Shown here: positions 39,594-48,262 of the stretch, one piece after another
Numbering within the stretch: position 1 is the first letter of the stretch
Layout: each line of letters begins with the position of its first letter
NCBI RefSeq assembly: GCF_003119195.2
Contig: NZ_CP022254.1
Span: forward strand, 975,501 to 1,039,500
From: Azospirillum baldaniorum
Lineage (GTDB): Bacteria > Pseudomonadota > Alphaproteobacteria > Azospirillales > Azospirillaceae
Direction of reading: 5' to 3'
Length of the DNA: 64,000 nucleotides
Made by a program: the position numbers and the translations under genes
The notes under the pieces: generated by a model
What the model was told of the DNA's origin: nothing
Database searches by the model: none
Seen by the model: only the letters and a program-made list of their open reading frames with translations

Positions 39594-41354
39594 TCAACCA
39601 GCCGCCGCTGGATGTTCAACCAACGACCGGTCATCGTAGATATCTTCAGGCCGAAAAAGTCCTTTGGCCTCGATCTGTGACCGCGCGGCTTCTACGTTGG
39701 GCAGAAACATTACTACAGCCAAGTCACGTGTCGCGCGCGAACTACAGACGTAGAAAAGGCGCCGCGTCCGCTCCAACACTGAATCCTCTCCTTTCGCTAA
39801 GTTCTCCGTGTCCCTTTCCGACAGCGGCGTGATGCCAAAGTACTTTCCATACGAAAATTGATTCTGCCCACGCCCCTCATCATCATCGATGAGCACCAAC
39901 ACACGATCAAATTCGGCGCCCTTCACACCTTGCTGCGTGGCAAAGGGAGACATGTCTTCAATGTAGTGACGATACCCCCACAACTCCTTTGCACCGCAAG
40001 CAAGAAAGGCCGTAACAGGCCCGCTTTCTGGATCATCGGCATCCGGCCCTCTATCAGGGTCAGCAAAATATGGGGTGTAGCGATCGTCGAGTCGAAGAAG
40101 TTCGGTGGTGATCGCATGATCGAGAATATGACGGATCGTGGTCGTCGGCGCGTCGAACAGCGCGCTCAGTTGGATCGTCGCAGCCTTGAGTTGGAGGAGC
40201 ACCTCGCCCACCTCCCGGCCCGCGATGCCGTCCGCCGTGAGCAGGGGGCAGTGGGTGCGCAGCAGTGACATGACTTCAAAGTGATCGCCGACGCGAACGG
40301 CCAGGGCAAGCGGCAGGAGATAGGTCAGGAATGGCCGGAGCGGCCAAGTGCTGCCATCCTCAAGCCCATCCTTGAGGCTGGAAGGTGCCTTGTCATGCAA
40401 GGCCGCATAGAGGCCCGGGAATCCCATACGCATCGCAGCCATGCGATGAACGATGACCAGCACGCGCACGTCAGCCTCACGCGCGTCGTTCTCCCAATGT
40501 GGATCGTTGTTTTCACGGCTCAGCCATTGCCTGACTTGGGCGATCCGCTCCGACCGATGATCATCGGCGGGCAGGAGAAACAAGCGTGCACTTCCTGCAA
40601 TCGACCTCTGTTGACCATCGGCTTGGGTCATTCGGCCTCGGGTCTGGACCAAGCCGTCGCCCTCTGCCCGGATCGCGTTGACGACATCAAGCACGCGGCG
40701 TGGGCACCGGAAGTTTTCCGGCTTTGTAATGTTTGCCCACCCCACCCCTGGCGGAATAGCCCCCGCGCCGGTCGTGTAAATCTTTTGCATCGGGTCGCCG
40801 AAGAAGCCCAAACAGAACTCGTGCTGGACCGTCTCGGCGACACGCCGGAGAGCCGCCACGACGGCGGGCACCGTATCCTGGCTTTCATCAACGAAGATGA
40901 ACGGAAAGCGGCTGGCGACAAGGTCACGCAGAAGCTGATGCTGTTCAATCAACGCTGGTACCATGGCGATGATATCGGCATGGCCCAGGACGCCTCGGGC
41001 AAAGTCGCTGCCCGTCCCATAGGTGAACCGCGTCAACCCGCCCACGATGTCACGCTGACGGTGGTAGCGCTCGATATCGCGCTCCAACCCTGGGCGCGTC
41101 TGCTTCTGCGTGCGCGGGTTCGCCAAGCGCTTCTGCGCCTCATCGACCTTCGCGTCGATGCGCGTCAAGGCCCATGCTTGGATGTCGCGTTGAAACGAAC
41201 GGACCACCGACCACAGGAAGCTATGAATGGTGGAGACATGAATGAGTGGATCATTGCCGACGTCCCCCCAAATCTCCCGCACCGCAACTTCGGTGTATGT
41301 GATGCAAGCGATCCGCTGGCCGCGCATCCGCAGGTCCTTACCGCGCGTCTTTGC
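39594..41354 (-). pseudogene. GajB-like UvrD/Rep-type helicase, C-terminal fragment separated by an IS
   Basis: 586 residues continue in frame from the IS border. Superfamily 1 helicase motifs are visible: Ia-like CITYTEVAVREI, II FIFVDESQDT, III GDPMQKIYTTGAG, V GVKGAEFDRVLVLIDD, VI RRLFYVCSSRATRDLAVV. Walker A is not here; it lies in the N-terminal fragment beyond the IS. Removing the IS and one TA restores a single 635-residue frame. Translation could restart at the ATG at 41327, but the product would lack ATP binding. Base composition is lower in GC than the housekeeping flanks, suggesting transfer. Its partner is the OLD-family gene upstream. Confidence 0.88.
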
Positions 41355-41356
41355 TA

Positions 41357-42494
41357 GTGCACTGACTCATTCAGAAGGTGCAGGGAGCCGGGCGATCTTG
41401 GCGAGGATGGTGTCGGCGGGCTTGATCCAGACGAAGGGTTTGGATGCCTTGTTGTGCTCGCGGATGTAGCGGGCGATGGCGTCCTGGAGGTCGGCCACGG
41501 ACTTGAAGACGCCGCGCCGAATGCGTCTGCGGGTGATGATCGAGAAGAAGCCCTCGACGGCATTGATCCAGGAGGCCGAGGTAGGCGTGAAGTGGAAGAC
41601 CCAGCGCGGGTGATCAGCCAGCCATTCCAGGACCTTGGGATGCTTGTGGGTGGCGTAATTATCGACGATGGCATGGATCACCTTGCCCGCCGGGACGGCG
41701 CGCTCCACAGCGTTCAGGAACTTGATGAACTCCTTGTGGGTGTGCTTGGGCAGGCAGCGCCCGACCACCGTGCCGTCCAGCGTGTTCAGCGCGGCGAACA
41801 GCGTGGTGGTGCCGTTGCGCTTGTAGTCGTGCGTCATCGTCCCGCACTTGCCGGGCTTCAGCGGCAGGCCGGGCTGGGTGCGGTCGAGCGCCTGGATCTG
41901 GCTCTTCTCGTCGATGGACAGCACCACTGCGTGGCACGGCGGGTCCATGTAGAGCCCGACGATGTCCTCGACCTTGGCGGCAAAGGCCGGGTCGTTGGAG
42001 CGCTTGAAGGTGCGGATGCGATGGGGCTGAAGGCGATTGGCCTCCCAGATGCGCTGCACGGCGCGCAGGCTGATGCCGACCGCCTTGGCCACCGCCCGGC
42101 CGGTCCAATGCGTCACCGCGCCGGGTGGTTCCGAGCAGGTCAGCGCCAGCACCTTGGCTACCGTAGCGGTGGGCAGCGGCGCCCGCCCAGGTTTACGCGT
42201 CTTGTCGCGCAGCAGCCCGTCCACGCCCTGTTCGGCGTAGCGCACCTGCCAGCGCCAGACCGCCGGGCGGCTGACACCGGCGCGGCGCGCCACCTCCTGC
42301 ACCGGTAGCCGCTCGGCCGAGAGCACGATGATGGTCGCCCGCTGCACATGCTTCTGAGGGCGGTTCCGGTCGCCGAGGATCGCGGCCAAGCGCGCGCGGT
42401 CCTCCGCTCCAACGATGATGCTGACGGTCTGGGCCATGCCGACAGAATCGCACGTCGGCCGGCCGCTGTGAATCCTATGTCTGCGTCAGTGCAC
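41357..42494. mobile_element. IS630-family insertion sequence, 1138 bp
   Basis: The ends are GTGCACTGAC inverted repeats (left 41357-41366, right 42485-42494), continuing with partial matches. Both sides carry TA (41355-41356 and 42495-42496), the target duplication of IS630/mariner elements. It contains one intact transposase gene and interrupts the helicase between codons 49 and 50. Its GC content is higher than the host gene. Confidence 0.93.
41367..42437 (-). CDS. IS630-family transposase
   Basis: This 356-residue protein has an N-terminal helix-turn-helix pair: LPVQEVARRAGVSRPAVWRW, then AVAKAVGISLRAVQRIWEA. The DDE catalytic domain has Asp in VVLSIDEKSQIQALDRTQP, Asp in HAIVDNYATHKHP and Glu in SASWINAVEGFFSII. 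The frame is intact, so the element may be active. It fills nearly the whole IS. Confidence 0.95.
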   Translation of the reverse strand: MAQTVSIIVGAEDRARLAAILGDRNRPQKHVQRATIIVLSAERLPVQEVARRAGVSRPAVWRWQVRYAEQGVDGLLRDKTRKPGRAPLPTATVAKVLALTCSEPPGAVTHWTGRAVAKAVGISLRAVQRIWEANRLQPHRIRTFKRSNDPAFAAKVEDIVGLYMDPPCHAVVLSIDEKSQIQALDRTQPGLPLKPGKCGTMTHDYKRNGTTTLFAALNTLDGTVVGRCLPKHTHKEFIKFLNAVERAVPAGKVIHAIVDNYATHKHPKVLEWLADHPRWVFHFTPTSASWINAVEGFFSIITRRRIRRGVFKSVADLQDAIARYIREHNKASKPFVWIKPADTILAKIARLPAPSE

Positions 42495-42641
42495 TAGGTG
42501 CGCGAGGCCTTTGACCAGTGAGGTTGTCTTGCCAGAACCAGCGCCGGCCACCATGACGAAGCTCGTTTGAGGTCGCTGGTCAAGGCACGCACGCAATTCG
42601 ACGTCTGCCTGGGTGTCTGGTTGTCCTATCCGGCTTGTCAT
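42495..42641 (-). pseudogene. GajB-like helicase, N-terminal fragment with Walker A
   Basis: ATG at 42641 overlaps the OLD-gene stop by 4 bp (ATGA). The 49 codons read MTSRIGQPDTQADVELRACL and later MVAGAGSGKTTSLVKGLAHL, which is helicase motif I. The frame then meets the IS at codon CTA, whose TA is the insertion target. Confidence 0.88.
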
Positions 42642-44965
42642 GCGGTTCCGGCCTGTTCAAGGTTCTCCAGTTTCGGTGCGAGCTCGGGCACAGATTCAGC
42701 CGGGGGTGGCATGACCTGTTGCTCAAGCCAGGAAAGGCCAACTGAAATATAGTGTGGCACGTTCCACGCCGAAGGATCATGAGAGAGCAGAGCGAGCGCG
42801 AAATCCGTCTTATGAAAGCTCGATTTACTGATCTTTCTGTGCAGGCGTTCAGCCATTTCTTCCAGTGAGAGCTTAGCGGCCCCCCGGACACGAAGTTTGA
42901 GATCGGCTCGCTCCTTCGCTTGACACCAAGCAAGATTTTCCAGTGCAAACGCTTCTTCAAGCGTTCTGCCGGCAATCGCCACAGTTCGCCCCGACCAAGT
43001 CACTTCGACCCTGGTTTGGTACGTTACGCGGACCAGCGCGTCCCCATTGGCCTTCGGCAACTGGGTGCACGTTGCCTTGTCGGCTGCGAGCAACTCGACA
43101 ATCGTCTTTTGGCCAGGCAGCCATTGAACCAGCGTTTGGTTGGACGTCAGCGCGCCATCGATGTGGACCATGCAGGCCGACCCGGCAGCGGAATCGTCGT
43201 CGTCCGTGGCTTCCGGCGCCTCGTCCTCGGTCTGTGAGGCATCCGCTTCCTCAGCCGACGAGGCATCGCCTTCGGCCAGCGGCGCGGCCCCCTCACCTGG
43301 GGAAGCGTTATCCTTGTTGGCTTGGGGTGGCAAGACACTGTCAATGTCGGTAACGATCAAAGTGGTGATGCCGAGGAATTCGATCAGGGGCCTGAATCGA
43401 TGGCCGAACGCGCCGCCAATTTCCAAGATACTGAGGCAGGCGGACTGGAGACGGTGGGCCGCTTTGGCGATCATCTGCGGCAACAAGAGCCGCTCGACGT
43501 TGCCTTCAACGAGAATGGCGGCGTCGGCAAAAAACAAGTCGCAATGAGTAAGTTTCAAATACCGTTCAAGGAAGTCACGTGTAGGGTTGGCTGTATTTTG
43601 GTAAAAATTTGAGAGGTTGAGGACATCTGATGTCTGCAAGGCTGGACCCGATGTTCGGCGAAAATAGCGGATAGGGCGGAAACCGCGCTCGTAAAGAATA
43701 TGTGGCGAATGCGTCGAAACCACAATCTGTGTGGTGTAGTGTTTGGCTTCCTCTTCCTCGAGCACGAGAATATCAAATACCTTTCGAATGAAAACCTGCT
43801 GAAGCTGTGCATGCAGATGGGCTTCTGGCTCCTCGATAAAGATTAGGTGGACTGGCGGCCGATTTTCCTCAATGTCGCGCCATCGGGTATGAAAGTCCAG
43901 AAGCTCGACGACCATATAAATCAAATTCTTAAAGCCGAGGCCGTTATAGCGGTCCGGCAGCGTCAGCGGATCGCGCCTGGGATTGACCGGTCCCAGCGCA
44001 TAGTGGACCCGCGCTCCTTCATGGCTGCTCATGATCGTGGCAGGGTTCAAGGCCGTTCGGATCAGCAGGCTCGGATTGTTGAGACCTGGGTAGCCCAGCA
44101 CTGCTAAGCGCTGTAATGTTGGACCAAACACTCGCCCAAGATGATCATTGAGCATGGCTTCGGAGTCTGCCAAGGCTCGCTGGGCCTCGTAATCCTCTCC
44201 CCGTTTCTCTAGATTGCGATCGTAGAACCGGCTGAGGCACCGGGACAGGTCTTCTGACCGGCTGCCGCCAGCGGAGTCCGACAAGTGACGTTGCGCGTGC
44301 AAAACATCGATCTTTACCAAGCCAGCAAGGATGTCCCTACCGGTTTGGCCTTTGTCCGGGGTCACGCGGAGTGGTGCATAGCCCGCTTTGGCGCACAAAT
44401 CATCGTCGAAATGCGCGCGATCAAGAACGTAATAGCGCAACTCGAACTCTCGGCGGAACCGGTCACTTTTGCCATCGCCGAGATAATGACAGGGTATTCG
44501 TGGTGTGGGATGGTAATCGGCACCGCCATTGACGCCAGGGCGAATGTTCTCCCTGGCCCGTTCCCGGGCTTTCTGAAAATTGGTGCGCAAAGTATCTGGA
44601 GCTGTCGCTGCAAACTCTACGCGCAGACCAACGAAATTACCTTGCCAAGCAAGGTTCGGCAGAAGGTCAACAACTCTGTGCAGGTCATTCGCTTTGACGT
44701 TGAACCATATGTCGAGGGAGATGCTAGGAAGTGACGCGCCATCTACACCATCGCCGAAAGCGTTGATCGCATCCCAGCAATCGACGCTGAAATCATGAAT
44801 CGAAAAGCGATCACGCGACGCCGCCGCGAAAAGTTGCAGCGCGTGTGTGGCTGATGTTTTTCCGCTGTTGTTGGCGCCAACGAAGATCGAGATATCCGAT
44901 GCAAGATCGATTCTGACATCTTTCAAGCGGCGGAAATTGCGGACCCTTAGTGATTAAATGTGCAT
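42638..44965 (-). pseudogene. Class 2 OLD-family ATPase/TOPRIM nuclease (GajA-like) with stop at codon 4
   Basis: From the ATG at 44965 (GGGGGTGG upstream) the frame reads Met-His-Ile-stop-SLRVRNFRRLKDVRIDL. Family N-termini run straight through this first strand, so the TAA at 44956-44954 looks like a nonsense mutation, for example from GAA. Otherwise the frame is open: Walker A FVGANNSGKTSATHAL, signature/Walker B LIFIEEPEAHLHAQL, STHSPHIL, and the TOPRIM set with Glu in ILVEGNVERLLLP and Asp-x-Asp in LIVTDIDSV. An acidic insert (DASSAEEADASQTEDE) is unusual. Translation from the TTG at 44926 would give 762 residues without the first strand. At ~775 codons in all it is longer than typical GajA. 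It pairs with the UvrD-like gene. Confidence 0.75.
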
Positions 44966-45791
44966 CGTCCACCCCCAATGCAACCGATTTTAGGTGGCTT
45001 TGCATGGACCTCACAATGCATAAAGCGATGCGCGTGGGGAAAATCTCGTCCGACCCTTTGCTGCCCCTCACTTAGGACTGTTGGATGAGGCCGCCCATAT
45101 GGGGCTCTGCAGTCCGCATGCCGAGCGATTGTGAGCCAAGCCGCCACAGAAGTCGCGATGGATAGGTGCAAATCATCTCCGACAGGGCCTCCGTCCTCTC
45201 GCCTGAATAACCCTCCTCGACATCCTCAAGACGCTGACAATCCTACTCGGCGCGGAGCCGGCTGGCCTGGACTGGCCGGTGCCTTCGGTTCGTTCTGGAT
45301 TTGATGGGCATCTCAGGCTGTGTGTCGCTCCCACTTAAGAATTTTCCCTACCTCTAATGAAATTTATGTCGACTTTTCATATTCCTTCACGGAAGGTTTT
45401 CGCCTGAAAGTTTTCTTGCAGCCGAGAACTTTCCGGAAAGGACGCAGGCGCCATGGGCGAACCCGTTGAGGACCCGCTCGGCAATGCGCACTGGGTCGGG
45501 GCCGAACGTCTGGCCACGCACTTGGACCGCATCCTTGATCGGTCCGCCCCGCACAGCGCGGAGCGGGCCGCCTCAAACGAACGCCCCAGACCATCCGCGG
45601 CTACCTGCTCAAGTACGGCCCCCGCCGGCTGGTCCGCGACCTGCTGCGCGACGACTCCGGCCGCGGCCCGAGGCCGCCACCGGAGACCGAGGGCATCGTC
45701 AAAGCGATCCTCGACCAAAAGCACCTCACCCCGGAAGGGTGTTCCCTGAATGAGGCGATGATCGTGATCAACGGCCGGTTGGAGCAAGCTG

Positions 45792-45883
45792 GGCTTAAGA
45801 GTGCCGATCAAAACCTGTATCAGTCCGAGCAAGATCAACGGCTTAAGTCCGTAGAGACAGGGTTTTGATCTGCGCTCTAAGCC
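45792..45883. repeat. IS-end-like imperfect inverted repeat
   Basis: The arms, about 27 nt each (45792-45818 and 45857-45883), match except for a few changes. The inner core is GATCAAAACCTGT against ACAGGGTTTTGATC. Only 38 bp separate the arms, so it resembles the two ends of an insertion element with its body lost, or a MITE. Confidence 0.6.
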
Positions 45884-46340
45884 TGTCTCGTTCAACACGG
45901 TGAAGAGCCGCGCACGGGCCCTGTCCCGCTTTGGAGTTTCAGCATCGGCGCCGCGACGGAAGCCTGACCGTCGAGCATGGGCAACCGCCACGCGCAGGTG
46001 TCAGCGTAAGTCAACGACCTCGAATGACAAGTTGGCCTGGCCATGATCTGCCATGGCTTTCCGGTCCACTCGTTCATGGGAGTGGCATTCCTTGTATGGA
46101 CCAGCCGGCGTCGCACTGGCAATCTCTGGACCGGATCACCGCGCAACCTCGCCACCCCAGAAGCGTACCGATTCTGTCACGCCAAAGGGCGATTACGTGA
46201 TTCCAAGATTCCAAAAAGGCGGCGTCGGGCGGTGCTGGCGGACCACCCGATCCTTGGCGGCGACAAGGACATGGAAAGGGGTGGGGGCGTCGCCACGTGA
46301 CAGATCGGGAGCGTTGCGGGCGCTCCCGGTCGCCGTCGCG

Positions 46341-46390
46341 TGGCGTGGCGTGGCGTGGCGTGGCGTGGCGTGGCGTGGCGTGGCGTGGCG
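46341..46390. repeat. Pentanucleotide tandem repeat (TGGCG)10
   Basis: Ten exact copies of TGGCG lie in tandem, preceded by near copies. The unit is not a multiple of three and lies in sequence with no supported gene. Slippage would make copy number variable. Confidence 0.95.
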
Positions 46391-46498
46391 TGAGTCCAGC
46401 CAATGATTGCGCAGCCCAGTCAATCTCTGAAAGCGACAGCGTTTGAAGGTGTGCCCCGCCTTGCGCTGATTTCTCCGAAAGGGGGCCGCGCTGACGTC

Positions 46499-48244
46499 TC
46501 ATGGCGTGGGTTTCCGAGCCGCCCCCGCAATCCGAGCCTTGATGGCTTGGTCGATGAGAGCCAGCAGTTCGTCCGTGAAGGGGGCGGAATAGGCGAACTT
46601 ACCTTCCCCCTCCTTCCACTGGCCGCCAACATGGACTCCGACCACACGACCGGTCGTTAGGTCGATAAGGGGGCCTCCCGCGACGCCCCCTGTGGTGTTG
46701 ATGTCCGTGACGATGCCCGGTCCCGTCAACATCTCCGTGTTTCCCAGACCCAGCATCCGTCCCGGCATCACCCGCTTGATACCCGACTCCTGGCCAAGCA
46801 AGGTTTGCACCACGGCGGTCGGCATCCTTTGATCGCGGGCCGGGTAGCCCACGACCACGGCGTACCGGTCCGTAACGGCCTGGGCAAAATCACCGTCGGC
46901 CGAGCGCAGGGACAGGGCACGTGGTGGCGGGCCCTCAGCCTCCTCGATCCTCAGGACCATCACCCGGGAATGGTACCCCGTGCCATCGAAGACGATAGCT
47001 GTCACTGGGGACCGCCGGTCCGGCGGGCAGGCGGTGCGAGCGTCTTCCGCTTCGCAGAAGTGAAGATCGTGGATACGGGGGTCGGGCGCGTTCGCCGGCG
47101 CCGCCTCCGCCTCGGGCGGTTTGGGGAGCTGGCCAAGGGCGAAGTCGACGGTCACAATCAGATCGGGTGCGATCCGGAAGGCCGTGGCCAAGTGCTGAGG
47201 GCCTTGTCCCCGGCCGAGAAACCCGGTTGCTGCGATGGACTGCGCAATAACGGCGGTGCGCCCCTCCAACAGGCTTTTCCAATTGTCCGGCAGGGCATCA
47301 CGGAACTTGCCCCCATTCACCGCCAGAGCCGGACGAGCGATGGCAAAAGCAACCTGCTTGCGGTCGGCTTCGGGGAGCCGCTGCAGGTCATCGCGCGTTG
47401 CAACGGCGTATCGCAGCCGGTCGTCCTGGGCCTGCACCTGCAGGGGCATCGCCTTCTCGGCAGGCAGCAGGTCGACGAGATCGGCGCGCAGCCGGTACAG
47501 CTCCGGGTATGTCGCTCCCGAGGCAATCAATCCGGTCAGCCGGGTTATGGCCCTGATAACCTGGTCTTGTCCGTTCGTGTCCACCGCAACGCCTCCCGCG
47601 GCCTGAACCGACATGGAGGCGTGGACGGCCAGTGCCTCTGCCCACCGGCAGAACCCGGATCGGCCGAGATCGGACACCCCAACTGACCGTGAGGCCAGCT
47701 GCGGCCACGCAATGCCGCAGGCAACGAGCCGAGCGGCTTCCGATAACGTCTTCCGAGGCTCCGTCGTAAACGCCGTTTCCGCGGTGGCTGTGCGGCCCAC
47801 CGCCGGTGCCCGGGGCCATTCAACGGCAGCCTGAACCATGCCGTCGCCTTCGATCACGAAACCCGCGACCTCGTTGGGCTGCCGCAGCCCCTTGCGCAGC
47901 GATGTCAGCAGCTTGCCGAGATCGACGTTCTGGTACGTGAGCGTGACTTCCCCGAGGGTGTTCGCCGGAAGGTTCAGCCGATCGGCATTCCCCAGGATGA
48001 ACGTTTTGTCCGAGACGGCGACACCACCACGGCGCGAGGTGTAGTTCTGCAGCTGCCGATACAGCAGCATGTGAGCGTGGGCAACCTCGATCCCAAAGTT
48101 CTTCCCCTGGTCTGCGCCGGTGCCCCCCGCATACTCGAACGGGCCGACATAGAGGGCTTTGTCAAACCAGACCTGGAAGACCTCACGGGTGAGCAGCCAG
48201 ATGATGCCACACAGCACCAGCGAGTAGAGCATCTTCACGACCAT
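46499..48244 (-). CDS. Membrane-anchored catalytically dead trypsin-fold protein
   Basis: This 581-residue protein has an N-terminal membrane helix (MLYSLVLCGIIWLLTREV) and a region of unknown fold at ~40-330. A chymotrypsin-like region then follows at ~335-560. Compared with the usual motifs, the His strand reads APDLIVTVDFALGQL (Phe368 where His belongs), the Asp strand reads YHSRVMVLRI (Arg427 where Asp belongs), and the Ser loop reads TTGGVAGGPLIDL (Ala522 where Ser belongs). All three triad residues are replaced while the fold motifs remain, including GRVVGVHVGG. It lies 18 bp after the triple-fusion gene with a GGAGG site, so they are co-transcribed. A sensor, anchor or regulator role is inferred. 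Confidence 0.8.
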   Translation of the reverse strand: MVVKMLYSLVLCGIIWLLTREVFQVWFDKALYVGPFEYAGGTGADQGKNFGIEVAHAHMLLYRQLQNYTSRRGGVAVSDKTFILGNADRLNLPANTLGEVTLTYQNVDLGKLLTSLRKGLRQPNEVAGFVIEGDGMVQAAVEWPRAPAVGRTATAETAFTTEPRKTLSEAARLVACGIAWPQLASRSVGVSDLGRSGFCRWAEALAVHASMSVQAAGGVAVDTNGQDQVIRAITRLTGLIASGATYPELYRLRADLVDLLPAEKAMPLQVQAQDDRLRYAVATRDDLQRLPEADRKQVAFAIARPALAVNGGKFRDALPDNWKSLLEGRTAVIAQSIAATGFLGRGQGPQHLATAFRIAPDLIVTVDFALGQLPKPPEAEAAPANAPDPRIHDLHFCEAEDARTACPPDRRSPVTAIVFDGTGYHSRVMVLRIEEAEGPPPRALSLRSADGDFAQAVTDRYAVVVGYPARDQRMPTAVVQTLLGQESGIKRVMPGRMLGLGNTEMLTGPGIVTDINTTGGVAGGPLIDLTTGRVVGVHVGGQWKEGEGKFAYSAPFTDELLALIDQAIKARIAGAARKPTP

Positions 48245-48262
48245 GTGCCGCGCCCTCCGCCG

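Larger units (their letters stand above)
44966..46498. other. Decayed intergenic segment of the island
   Basis: No convincing gene lies in this 1.5-kb stretch. Visible features are a perfect 12-bp palindrome CTTTCCGGAAAG (45429-45440), an imperfect inverted repeat (45792-45883) and a (TGGCG)10 tract. An open frame at about 45602-45868 gives YLLKYGPRRLVRDLLRDD and later LDQKHLTPEGCSLNEAM. Just before it, in another frame, is MGEPVEDPLGNAHWVGAERL with a fair ribosome site at 45453. Together they look like a frameshifted relic of one unrecognised gene. Confidence 0.5.

Noticed and set aside
42638..44965. PARIS (AriA/AriB) instead of a Gabija-like locus
   Set aside because: The partner is a UvrD-type helicase, and the OLD protein carries its own TOPRIM nuclease, which fits GajA/GajB rather than AriA/AriB.
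45377..45991. Minus-strand frame in the decayed island segment
   Set aside because: No domain, no start signal, and it overlaps the inverted repeat and the opposite relic frame.
46341..46390. CRISPR array
   Set aside because: The repeat has a 5-bp unit with no spacers, and no cas genes are present in the window.
46053..46406. Frame running through the TGGCG repeat (VAWRGVAWRG pattern)
   Set aside because: The protein-like repetition comes only from the 5-bp DNA repeat; no ribosome site or recognisable sequence.
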